Source: Parabacteroides sp.
GTDB taxonomy: Bacteria; Bacteroidota; Bacteroidia; Bacteroidales; Tannerellaceae
Direction of reading: 5' to 3'
Assembly: GCA_020026285.1 (NCBI GenBank)
Contig: JAHHQS010000178.1
Coordinates: 1 to 7,461, forward strand
Length of the DNA: 7,461 nucleotides
The position numbers and the translations under genes are program-made. Shown here piece by piece: positions 1 to 6,466 of the stretch (the stretch's first letter is position 1; the number at the start of each line of letters is the position of its first letter). The notes beneath the pieces are model-generated. The model was not told the DNA's origin, ran no database searches, and saw only the letters and a program-made list of their open reading frames with translations.

Positions 1-39
1 ATAAATATATATTTATAAAATTATAAAAACACATCAGTT

Positions 40-774
40 ATGAAAATGAAATTTTTGGCAATTAGTCTATTGTCATTTTGCATGAGCAGTTTGATTTCAT
101 GCACACAGGGTCCTAATCAATTAAGTAGTTCTGAAAAATCTGAAGGCTGGACTTTATTGTTCAATGGTAAAGATTTTACCGGTTGGAGACAATGTAACGG
201 TACAGCAATGCCTGCAAACTGGATTATCGAAGATGATGCAATGAAAGTGTTTACTGGCGAAGGAAAGAAACCGGGACAAGGTGCAAATGGAGACATTCTT
301 TTCAGTACCAAGAAATTCAAGAATTTCGAGCTTTCTATCGATTGGAAAGCTGGAGAAAAAGCGAACTCCGGTATTTTCTACAATGTACGTGAAGTTCCAG
401 GAAAACCTATCTTTTATGCAGCTCCAGAAGTACAAGTATTGGATAATGTCAATGCTTCTGATAATAAAGTAAAAAGTCACTTGGCCGGTTCTTTATATGA
501 TATGTTGCCAGCAGATCCAGCAACTGTTCATCCTGCAGGAGAATGGAATACAATCGTTATTAGAGTTAAAGATGGTAAAGTAACTCATACACAAAATGGA
601 ACAAAAGTCTGTGAATATTCTCTTTGGAGTAGTGAATGGGACAATATGGTTCAGAACAGTAAGTTTAAAAATTTCCCAGGCTTCACTGAAGGTATTTCTA
701 AAGAAGGTTACATCGGTTTGCAAGACCACGGTTACACTGTTTGGTATCGTAATATCAAAATCAGAGAATTATAA
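40..774 (+). CDS. DUF1080 / 3-keto-disaccharide hydrolase-family lipoprotein
   Basis: This is a predicted exported lipoprotein of the DUF1080 family (3-keto-disaccharide hydrolase domain, jelly-roll lectin/glucanase-like fold). Residues 1-20 form a signal peptide (Lys-rich start, hydrophobic core) ending in the lipobox LISC, so Cys21 should be lipidated and the protein anchored in the envelope. Residues 37-244 are the single domain. Family landmarks seen are WTLLFNGKDFTGW (37-49), NSGIFYNVRE (109-118), PEVQVLDN (129-136), AGSLYDMLPA (149-158), PAGEWNT (165-171) and the C-terminal GYIGLQDHGYTVWYRNIKI (223-241), which is the most diagnostic block. The 244-residue length is normal for a one-domain member. 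Characterised relatives act on 3-keto-glycosides, but the substrate here cannot be read from the sequence. An in-frame ATG at 46 would give a nearly identical signal peptide. The gene converges with rnh. Only 39 AT-rich bases precede it, so any operon partners lie outside the window. The family call is secure; the activity is inferred. Confidence 0.9.
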   Translation: MKMKFLAISLLSFCMSSLISCTQGPNQLSSSEKSEGWTLLFNGKDFTGWRQCNGTAMPANWIIEDDAMKVFTGEGKKPGQGANGDILFSTKKFKNFELSIDWKAGEKANSGIFYNVREVPGKPIFYAAPEVQVLDNVNASDNKVKSHLAGSLYDMLPADPATVHPAGEWNTIVIRVKDGKVTHTQNGTKVCEYSLWSSEWDNMVQNSKFKNFPGFTEGISKEGYIGLQDHGYTVWYRNIKIREL

Positions 775-782
775 TAAACAAG

Positions 783-810
783 AAGGTGTGTCTATAAAGA
801 CACACCTTTT
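783..810 (+). terminator. Intrinsic terminator, probably bidirectional, between the DUF1080 gene and rnh
   Basis: A perfect 11-bp stem pairs 783-793 (AAGGTGTGTCT) with 798-808, closed by the loop ATAA, and is followed on the + strand by TTTTATTTTC. It starts 8 bases after the DUF1080 stop codon. Its distal T tract contains the rnh stop codon (complement of TTA at 809-811). Read on the minus strand the same stem is followed by a weaker T-rich stretch (CTTGTTTATT), so it could serve both convergent genes. Confidence 0.9.
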
Positions 811-1465
811 ATTTTCTTCCAAAATCAGCCGGAATCTCTCCCCATACGGCTGTTTCCCATTTATATATAGGAGTAGTATAAGTATTCTCCTGCAACCATT
901 TTTCAGCTCTGGCTATCAAATCAAATATTGGTTCATTTTCCGGAACTTTTTCTAACAAAGTCTTACATTTTTTTTTCTTCACCCAAGCAATTGCATTCCG
1001 ACTATCCGAATAAATTGGAATATTACAATTTTTCTGTTTCAGAAGAGCCAGACCATGCACCAATGCTAAAAATTCACCAACATTATTTGTTCCTTTTGAT
1101 AAAGGACCTATATGAAAGATTTCCTGATGACTGGCAGTATAAACACCTCGATATTCCATATCTCCGGGATTTCCACTACAAGCTGCATCAACAGCCAAAC
1201 TATTTGTTATAGGATTTCCAATCAAGCGTGTTTCAGTTTGCATCATTCGTTTAAACGGATCTTTTGCCCCTGGATACGTCGGACTTGATTTTATATAATG
1301 TTCATATCCATTATTAAAAGCCTCTTCTGCAGCCTCTCGACTTTCAAAAGATTTAAATTTAGCATTTTGCTGACCTCTCACCTGATCTTTACAATCATTC
1401 CAATTGTTATAAATTCCAGGATTCAACCCTTGCCAGACAACATAATATTTCTTTATTTTAGCCAT
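809..1465 (-). CDS. rnhA: Ribonuclease H with N-terminal viroplasmin (hybrid-binding) domain
   Basis: This enzyme cleaves the RNA strand of RNA-DNA hybrids in the cytoplasm (primer removal, R-loop clearance). It has 218 residues from the chosen start. Residues 5-50 form a caulimovirus viroplasmin-like hybrid-binding domain (YYVVWQGLNPGIYNNW, then AKFKSFESREAAEEAF). The RNase HI catalytic domain occupies about 88-218. The four acidic metal ligands are visible: Asp93 in AVDAACSGNPG, Glu131 in GTNNVGEFLALVHGL, Asp154 in IYSDSRNAIAWV and Asp214 in EIPADFGRK at the C-terminus. The ATG at 1465 is preferred over an in-frame ATG at 1504 because it begins the conserved MAKxKxYVVW opening and has an AAGGAA site 5 bases upstream (complement of 1471-1476). 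The extra 13 residues (MENDFFCRIQGKY) do not resemble the family. The gene is a monocistronic unit, convergent with the DUF1080 gene and divergent from aroK. Domain order and length are typical of Bacteroidales. Confidence 0.93.
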   Translation of the reverse strand: MAKIKKYYVVWQGLNPGIYNNWNDCKDQVRGQQNAKFKSFESREAAEEAFNNGYEHYIKSSPTYPGAKDPFKRMMQTETRLIGNPITNSLAVDAACSGNPGDMEYRGVYTASHQEIFHIGPLSKGTNNVGEFLALVHGLALLKQKNCNIPIYSDSRNAIAWVKKKKCKTLLEKVPENEPIFDLIARAEKWLQENTYTTPIYKWETAVWGEIPADFGRK

Positions 1466-1603
1466 ATATTTTCCTTGAATTCTACAAAAGAAATCATTTT
1501 CCATCAGATTTACAAATAGGATTCTTCACTATCATGACTTTATAAAAAAATATCTATCACAAATCATAACTACAATAGTTTATTTAGAAAAATGATTAAT
1601 TAG

Positions 1604-1611
1604 CAAATTTA
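1604..1611 (-). promoter_or_regulatory. Candidate -7 promoter element for rnh
   Basis: On the minus strand this reads TAAATTTG, an exact match to the Bacteroidetes -7 consensus TAnnTTTG. It implies a 5' leader of about 130 bases before the rnh ATG at 1465. No good TTTG -33 element is seen at the usual spacing. The motif is short and AT-rich, so chance matches are expected. It is supported only by location and by the mirror-image motif at 1635-1642. Confidence 0.35.
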
Positions 1612-1634
1612 AGCGACTCATTAGAAAAAAAGTA

Positions 1635-1642
1635 TAAATTTG
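1635..1642 (+). promoter_or_regulatory. Candidate -7 promoter element for aroK
   Basis: TAAATTTG matches the Bacteroidetes TAnnTTTG -7 consensus exactly. It lies 33 bases before the aroK ATG at 1676, giving a plausible leader of about 25-30 bases. A -33 TTTG is not evident at the usual 19-21 base spacing. It would start transcription of the aroK/alanine dehydrogenase-like pair and possibly of korAB. Confidence 0.5.
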
Positions 1643-1675
1643 CAAAAGAGCTTGATATAAATAAATGGTTTGATA

Positions 1676-2197
1676 ATGAAACGAATTTTTCTTCTCGGAT
1701 ATATGGGAGCCGGAAAAACAACGGTAGGAAAAGTACTATCCAAACGTATGAATTTATCTTTTATTGACTTGGATTATTATATTGAAGGAAGATATCATAA
1801 AAACATACGTGACCTTTTTACAGAAAAAGGAGAAAGTGCTTTTCGTGAAATAGAAAAACGGTTGTTACATGAAGTCTCAACATTCGAAGATGTCATAATT
1901 TCTACCGGCGGAGGAACTCCATGTTTTTTTGACAATATGGATTTCATGCTCCAGATGGGGACAACCGTTTATTTAAAAGTTTCTATCGAGGAACTTGCAA
2001 ACAGATTAGAAATCAATAAACATACACGTCCTGTTTTAAAAGATAGAAACGGCGAAGAATTAAAACAGTTTATTGCAGAGAATCTGGAAAAGAGAAAATC
2101 ATTTTATGAAAAGTCAAAAATAATTTTTGATGCGGAAAAAATGATGACAGAACTTGATATAGAAAAAATATCAGATGATTTGATGAAACTATTGTAA
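1676..2197 (+). CDS. aroK: Shikimate kinase
   Basis: This enzyme phosphorylates shikimate at the 3-OH with ATP (chorismate pathway, cytoplasm). It has 173 residues, the normal length. By family comparison the visible elements are: Walker A GYMGAGKTT (8-16); shikimate-binding Asp33 in FIDLDYYIE; Arg57 in ESAFREIE; the GGG motif in STGGGTP (78-80); the lid arginine Arg118 in HTRPVL; and Arg140 in LEKRKSFY. All residues expected for a working enzyme are present. The ATG at 1676 is chosen because it places MKRIFLLGYMGAGK directly at the start, as in homologues; a TTG two codons upstream (1670) would only add two residues. The leader is A-rich without a Shine-Dalgarno site. The stop codon lies 12 bases before the alanine dehydrogenase-like gene, so the two are probably co-transcribed. 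Base composition is more AT-rich than korA/korB. Confidence 0.95.
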   Translation: MKRIFLLGYMGAGKTTVGKVLSKRMNLSFIDLDYYIEGRYHKNIRDLFTEKGESAFREIEKRLLHEVSTFEDVIISTGGGTPCFFDNMDFMLQMGTTVYLKVSIEELANRLEINKHTRPVLKDRNGEELKQFIAENLEKRKSFYEKSKIIFDAEKMMTELDIEKISDDLMKLL

Positions 2198-2209
2198 ACA
2201 GATAATAAC

Positions 2210-3424
2210 ATGGGAAACGCCTCTGATAATCAATCTCAGAAATTTTATATTCCTCAAGAACTATTACAGGAACTTGGGAAAGCCCGGAATTCTTTAATAA
2301 TAGGTATTCCTAAAGAACGGCATCCGGAAGAAAAGCGAGTGGCTCTTACTCCTGAAGCAGTTGAAATACTTACAGGATTAGGTCATCGTGTCTTTATTGA
2401 ATCTGGAGCAGGATTAGGTATTAACTATTCTGATAGTCATTATTCAGAAGCTGGAGCAGGTATCGTTGAAACACCTCAAGAAATATTCCAAGCTGATTTG
2501 ATCGTAAAGATATTACCTCCACTACCAGAAGAAGTAATGATAATGCGCCCAAGATGCACCGTTTTATCATTCTTGCCCTTCAAACAATTACAAGCAGAAA
2601 CATTCCAACTTATGATGAACAAACGTATTACGGCGTTGTCGTATGAGTTCTATCGTGACAAGACATTGATGCACCAGCCAATAATGAGTGCAATGGCAGA
2701 GATAGAAGGATATGCTTCAATCAGTATTGCTTCTGAACTTCTAAGCAATAATCGGGGTGGTAAAGGGATCCTACTTGGCGGCGTAGCGGGCGTTTCTCCA
2801 ACAGAAGTCGTTATTATTGGAGCCGGAAATGCTGGTACTAATGCAGCCAAGGCAGCTTTAGCTTTAGGCGCTTCCGTTAAAATATTTGATAATAACATTC
2901 AGCGATTAAGAAAGATACAACAATCATTGGGTACTTCGTTATTCACATCTAATTTTCATCCCAATGTATTACGAAATGCATTGTTGAATGCTGATGTCGT
3001 TATTGGAGCTTTACATAATGATTATTCTTCACATCGCGTAGTCATTGCCGAAGAATTAATCGGCAGTATGAAAAAAGGTTCTTTGATAATCGACTTAAGG
3101 ATGAATCAAGGAGGTTGCTTTGAAACTACCTGTTGTCTATCTCCTGATGATCCTGAAGTTTTTGAACAATACGGAGTTTTACATTTTTGCAAACCATTCA
3201 TCAGTAATTATGTGGCAAGAACTACATCTATGGCCTTCAGCAATCTTTTAGTTCCCCTGCTCACTGAAATTGGAGATATGGGAAATTTGCAAAGAATGAC
3301 CCAGTCGGATCCAGGTTTCAAGCACGGGATCTATTTATATTCCGGCAAACCTGTAAACGAAATTGTTGCAAACAGATTCAATGTTAGATCCAATAATATT
3401 GATATCTATTTAACTGCTTTTTAG
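2210..3424 (+). CDS. Alanine dehydrogenase / transhydrogenase-alpha-like protein lacking catalytic His and Asp
   Basis: This 404-residue protein belongs to the alanine dehydrogenase / NAD(P) transhydrogenase alpha (AlaDH/PNT) superfamily. After a 29-residue N-terminal extension, the AlaDH/PNT N-terminal domain opens with IIGIPKERHPEEKRVALTP. The Rossmann part carries the NAD loop VVIIGAGNAGTNAA (200-213) and Asp227, which suits NAD(H). Compared by eye with the Mycobacterium tuberculosis enzyme, the pyruvate-site Arg (here Arg43), Lys (Lys100) and Met (Met162 in SAMAEIEGY) are kept. The catalytic His of the FLHLA segment is Pro123 (SFLPFKQ), and the catalytic Asp of the AIDQGG segment is Asn299 (RMNQGGCFE). 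The NMP..VPRTST segment is also altered (KPFISNYVARTTS, 328-340). Typical alanine dehydrogenases are about 370 residues. The superfamily call is firm. The usual label, alanine dehydrogenase (ald), may be functionally wrong: it could be a different NAD-linked enzyme or a regulatory protein. It follows aroK by 12 bases and precedes korA by 71. Confidence 0.85.
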   Translation: MGNASDNQSQKFYIPQELLQELGKARNSLIIGIPKERHPEEKRVALTPEAVEILTGLGHRVFIESGAGLGINYSDSHYSEAGAGIVETPQEIFQADLIVKILPPLPEEVMIMRPRCTVLSFLPFKQLQAETFQLMMNKRITALSYEFYRDKTLMHQPIMSAMAEIEGYASISIASELLSNNRGGKGILLGGVAGVSPTEVVIIGAGNAGTNAAKAALALGASVKIFDNNIQRLRKIQQSLGTSLFTSNFHPNVLRNALLNADVVIGALHNDYSSHRVVIAEELIGSMKKGSLIIDLRMNQGGCFETTCCLSPDDPEVFEQYGVLHFCKPFISNYVARTTSMAFSNLLVPLLTEIGDMGNLQRMTQSDPGFKHGIYLYSGKPVNEIVANRFNVRSNNIDIYLTAF

Positions 3425-3436
3425 GAATATTCAGAC

Positions 3437-3469
3437 TTTCTTCCTTTCTTTGTGTAAGGAAGAACTTTG
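3437..3469 (+). promoter_or_regulatory. Inverted repeat and candidate promoter upstream of korA
   Basis: The 71-base gap before korA holds a perfect 7-bp inverted repeat, TTCTTCC (3438-3444) and GGAAGAA (3458-3464), with a 13-base loop. It overlaps a near-consensus Bacteroidetes promoter: TTTC (3437-3440) for -33 TTTG, a 21-base spacer, and GAACTTTG (3462-3469) for -7 TAnnTTTG, with one mismatch in each box. Transcription from it would begin about 20 bases before the korA ATG. There is no T tract after the repeat, so it is unlikely to be an efficient terminator. It may give korAB a promoter separate from aroK, but both reads are weak. Confidence 0.3.
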
Positions 3470-3495
3470 AAATTAGTGATTAAGAATAAAATATC

Positions 3496-5349
3496 ATGTC
3501 AGAACAAACAAAAGTAACAAAATTAGATGAGGTAGTAGTACGTTTCTCCGGAGACTCTGGAGACGGAATGCAGCTAACTGGTACTATCTTTTCAAACCTG
3601 TCGGCAGTATTTGGAAATGAAATTTCAACATTTCCTGATTATCCGGCAGAAGTAAGAGCACCTCAAGGTACATTAAGTGGTGTATCTGGTTTCCAGGTAC
3701 ATATCGGTTCTAAACGAATCTTGACTCCAGGCGAGAAAGCAGACGTTCTGGTTGCAATGAATCCTGCAGCATTAAAGGTAAATGTAAAACATTTAAAAAC
3801 TAATTCTATCGTATTGATTGATACTGATTCTTTCAAGAAAAATGATCTTGAAAAAGCTCAGTATACAACTGATGATCCATTCACAGAATTAGGTTTGACC
3901 AAAGTTCAGGTTGTTGCAGCACCTATTTCTTCAATGGTAAAAGAAGGATTAGTCGATTTTGGATTAGATAATAAATCAGCCCTTCGATGCAAAAACATGT
4001 TTGCCTTAGGATTAATTTGCTGGTTGTTTGAACGCCCTCTTGATGAAGCCATGCATATGCTTCAAAACAAGTTCGCTAAAAAGCCTGCCATAGCCAAAGC
4101 CAATATTAAAGCATTGACTGATGGTTATAACTATGGTCACAATATTCATGCAAATGTTTCTACCTATCGTATCGAAAGCATGAAAATGGCTCCTGGTACA
4201 TATATGGATGTGAATGGAAACAAAGCTACAGCTTATGGTTTAATTGCTGCTGCCGAAAAAGCAGGTTTACGCTTATTCTTAGGCAGTTATCCTATCACTC
4301 CGGCTACAGATATCCTTCATGAATTATCAAAACGTAAAGATCTTGGCGTTATTACCGTTCAAGCCGAAGATGAAATTGCCGGTGTTAGTACAGCTATTGG
4401 TGCCAGCTTTGCAGGTTGCCTGGCTGCAACTTCAACATCTGGTCCCGGTTTAGCATTAAAGAGCGAAGCCATCGGTTTGGCTGTAATAGCCGAATTACCA
4501 CTTGTCGTTATTGATGTTCAGCGTGGCGGTCCATCAACGGGTCTTCCTACAAAATCTGAACAAACAGACTTGATGCAGGCTTTGTACGGTCGAAATGGAG
4601 AATGTCCTGCAGTCGTTCTTGCTGCTACAACTCCAACCAATTGTTTTGATGCTGCTTTCTGGGCTGGTAAATTAGCAATCGAACATATGACACCAGTTAT
4701 TCTATTAAGTGATGCATTTATTGCAAATGGTTCATCTGCTTGGCGTCTGCCTGAATTAGATAAATATCCGGAAATCAAACCGAATTACGTATCAAATTAT
4801 AAGGAAGACAAACCTTGGAAGCCTTATCGTCGTAATAAAGAAACAATGGTTCGTTATTGGGCTATTCCTGGAACAGAAGGATTCACTCATCGTCTAGGTG
4901 GTTTGGAAAAAGATTATGATACAAGTGCTATTTCTACAGAACCAAACAATCACCAACGTATGGTTATGGCTCGTCAGGCTAAAATTGACAAGATTGCAGA
5001 TTTTATACCAGAACTTGAAGTCGCAGGAGACGAAGATGCAGACTTATTGATTGTTGGTTGGGGCGGAACATACGGACACTTATATGAAGCTATGGAAAAT
5101 ATGCGCGCAACAGGAAAGAAGGTTGCTTTGGCACATTTCTCTTTCATCAGTCCATTACCTAAGAATACAGCAGAAGTTTTGATAAAATACAAGAAAGTAG
5201 TTGTGGCTGAACATAGTAATGGTCAGTTTGCTAATTATTTGAAGAGCAAGATAGACGACTTCCATCCGTATAAGTTTGATCGAATTAAAGGTCAGCCATT
5301 TATCATATCACGTTTGGTAGAAGAATTCACTAAAATATTGGAGGCATAA
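3496..5349 (+). CDS. korA: 2-oxoacid (2-oxoglutarate):ferredoxin oxidoreductase, fused gamma-alpha subunit
   Basis: With KorB this forms the CoA-dependent 2-oxoacid:ferredoxin oxidoreductase that interconverts 2-oxoglutarate + CoA and succinyl-CoA + CO2 using ferredoxin (cytoplasm). At 617 residues it is a gamma-alpha fusion. The gamma domain (about 12-215) begins with VVVRFSGDSGDGMQLTG (13-29) and has the conserved FPDYPAEVRAPQGT. The alpha pyrimidine-binding part (about 240-420) has GSYPITPATDI (263-273), QAEDEIAG (289-296), TSTSGPGLALKSEAIG (312-327) and RGGPSTGLPTKSEQTD (343-358). The last third (about 510-617) is the transketolase C-terminal-like domain (LLIVGWGGTYG, then HFSFISPLP). The GGPSTGLPTKSEQ block and the fused layout fit the KorA type rather than pyruvate oxidoreductases, but exact substrate choice cannot be proved by reading. 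No cluster-binding cysteine motif is present here, as expected. The korA stop codon is 3 bases before korB, so the subunits are co-translated. Confidence 0.93.
   Translation: MSEQTKVTKLDEVVVRFSGDSGDGMQLTGTIFSNLSAVFGNEISTFPDYPAEVRAPQGTLSGVSGFQVHIGSKRILTPGEKADVLVAMNPAALKVNVKHLKTNSIVLIDTDSFKKNDLEKAQYTTDDPFTELGLTKVQVVAAPISSMVKEGLVDFGLDNKSALRCKNMFALGLICWLFERPLDEAMHMLQNKFAKKPAIAKANIKALTDGYNYGHNIHANVSTYRIESMKMAPGTYMDVNGNKATAYGLIAAAEKAGLRLFLGSYPITPATDILHELSKRKDLGVITVQAEDEIAGVSTAIGASFAGCLAATSTSGPGLALKSEAIGLAVIAELPLVVIDVQRGGPSTGLPTKSEQTDLMQALYGRNGECPAVVLAATTPTNCFDAAFWAGKLAIEHMTPVILLSDAFIANGSSAWRLPELDKYPEIKPNYVSNYKEDKPWKPYRRNKETMVRYWAIPGTEGFTHRLGGLEKDYDTSAISTEPNNHQRMVMARQAKIDKIADFIPELEVAGDEDADLLIVGWGGTYGHLYEAMENMRATGKKVALAHFSFISPLPKNTAEVLIKYKKVVVAEHSNGQFANYLKSKIDDFHPYKFDRIKGQPFIISRLVEEFTKILEA
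5340..5344 (+). promoter_or_regulatory. Shine-Dalgarno site for korB
   Basis: GGAGG sits 8 bases before the korB ATG and inside the last codons of korA. Bacteroidetes genes generally rely on A-rich leaders rather than Shine-Dalgarno pairing, and the other rightward genes here lack such a site. It fixes the korB start and suggests translation coupled to korA. Confidence 0.7.
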
Positions 5350-5352
5350 GAG

Positions 5353-6369
5353 ATGGCAACAGAAGCATTAAAATATCAACCTAAAGATTATAAGAGTGAT
5401 CAATATGTACGCTGGTGTCCGGGTTGTGGCGACCACGCTGTACTTAGTTGTATACATAAAGCAATGGCTGAAGTAGGTATTGCACCTCACAACGTTGCAT
5501 TAATTTCCGGTATCGGATGCTCATCTCGTCTGCCATATTATATGAACACATACGGATTCCATACAATTCATGGTCGTGGTGCAGCAATTGCTACCGGAGT
5601 AAAGACTGCTCGTCCTGATTTGAGCGTATGGCTGGTAACAGGCGATGGCGACTGCCTGGCAATTGGTGGTAATCATTTCATTCATGCTGTACGTCGTAAT
5701 ATTGATTTGAATATAGTTTTATTCAACAATAAAATTTATGGTCTGACTAAAGGTCAGTACTCTCCAACATCCGATCGTGGATTCGTATCAAAAAGCTCTC
5801 CATACGGAACTGTTGAAGATCCGTTTATACCGGCAGAATTGGCAATTGGTGCTCGTGGTAACTTCTTTGCCCGCGCTATTGATGCTGATATGAAGAATAC
5901 AACAGAAATTCTAGCTGCAGGAGCTCGTCATAAGGGTGCTGCCGTTACTGAAGTTCTGGTAAACTGTATGATCTTTAACAACGGCATCCACAAGAATATT
6001 ACAGACAGAGAATTCCGTGCAGAAAGGACCATTTTCCTTCGTCATGGAGAAAAGATGATTTTCGGAAAGAACAACGATAAAGGAATCGTTTTGGAAGGCT
6101 TAAAATTGAAAGCTGTAACAATTGGTCAGGATGGATACACCATGGATGATGTTTTGGTTCACGATGCTCATTGTAAAGACAACACATTACACATGATGTT
6201 GGCAATGATGAGCGGAGACATGCCGGTAGCCTTAGGAATTATCCGTGATGTTGATGCTCCTACCTACGATCAAGCTGTTCATGCTCAACTGAAAGAAGTT
6301 CAGGAAAAACTTCCTTCTCGTACATTAGATCAGTTCTTGAGAAGTCAGGAAACATGGGAAATCAAATAA
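5353..6369 (+). CDS. korB: 2-oxoacid (2-oxoglutarate):ferredoxin oxidoreductase, beta subunit
   Basis: This is the thiamine diphosphate- and [4Fe-4S]-binding catalytic subunit that partners KorA. It has 338 residues, within the family range. WCPGCGDHAVL (21-31) supplies Cys22 and Cys25; Cys56 in SGIGCSS and Cys205 in LVNCMIFNNG complete the four ligands expected for the [4Fe-4S] cluster that passes electrons to ferredoxin. The thiamine diphosphate motif runs from GDGD (97-100) to NN (125-126) in IVLFNNKIYGLTKGQYSPTS. HGRGAAIATGVK (73-84) is also typical. The C-terminal part (about 215-338) matches the usual beta-subunit tail. All cofactor residues are present, so the complex should be active. 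No separate ferredoxin-like delta subunit (korD) lies next to it, so electrons probably go directly to soluble ferredoxin. The gene is the last in its operon, followed at 25 bases by a strong terminator. Confidence 0.94.
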   Translation: MATEALKYQPKDYKSDQYVRWCPGCGDHAVLSCIHKAMAEVGIAPHNVALISGIGCSSRLPYYMNTYGFHTIHGRGAAIATGVKTARPDLSVWLVTGDGDCLAIGGNHFIHAVRRNIDLNIVLFNNKIYGLTKGQYSPTSDRGFVSKSSPYGTVEDPFIPAELAIGARGNFFARAIDADMKNTTEILAAGARHKGAAVTEVLVNCMIFNNGIHKNITDREFRAERTIFLRHGEKMIFGKNNDKGIVLEGLKLKAVTIGQDGYTMDDVLVHDAHCKDNTLHMMLAMMSGDMPVALGIIRDVDAPTYDQAVHAQLKEVQEKLPSRTLDQFLRSQETWEIK

Positions 6370-6393
6370 TATTCAGAAATTGAATATAAGTAT

Positions 6394-6423
6394 AAAAGGT
6401 GCTCCAAAAGGGCACCTTTTTTT
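6394..6423 (+). terminator. Intrinsic terminator of the korAB operon
   Basis: A 9-bp stem pairs AAAAGGTGC (6394-6402) with GCACCTTTT (6412-6420), extended inside the loop by CC/GG around AAAA. It is followed by an unbroken T run to 6423. It lies 25 bases after the korB stop codon and is a textbook rho-independent terminator. Confidence 0.92.
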
Positions 6424-6434
6424 ATATAAAATAA

Positions 6435-6466
6435 GCCCCACAATCAAGCAACAATGATAGTGGGGC
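6435..6466 (-). terminator. Terminator-like hairpin facing leftward
   Basis: A 7-bp GC-rich stem pairs GCCCCAC (6435-6441) with GTGGGGC (6460-6466). After an A/A mismatch it extends by ATCA/TGAT (6443-6446 with 6455-6458), closing a loop of 8 bases. On the + strand it is followed by ATTACGTC, a poor terminator tail. On the minus strand it is followed by TTATTTTAT, which is better. It would stop leftward transcripts entering korB, but no leftward gene reaching it is recognised, since uxuA and the small RNA candidate each have closer terminators. Confidence 0.5.

Noticed and set aside
1466..1504. Upstream in-frame ATG at 1504 for rnh
   Set aside because: The added 13 residues are unlike the family, and the internal ATG at 1465 has an AAGGAA site and the conserved opening.
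928..1519. + strand open frames opposite rnh (928-1212 and 1298-1519)
   Set aside because: They are antisense shadows of a well-supported RNase H gene and show no family motifs of their own.
1670..1675. TTG start two codons upstream for aroK
   Set aside because: The ATG at 1676 gives the usual family N-terminus; the upstream TTG adds only two residues with no ribosome site.
2650..2898. Minus-strand frame opposite the NAD-binding region of the alanine dehydrogenase-like gene
   Set aside because: Its Ala/Pro-rich composition comes from the complement of Gly/Ala codons in the Rossmann segment; there is no start context or motif.
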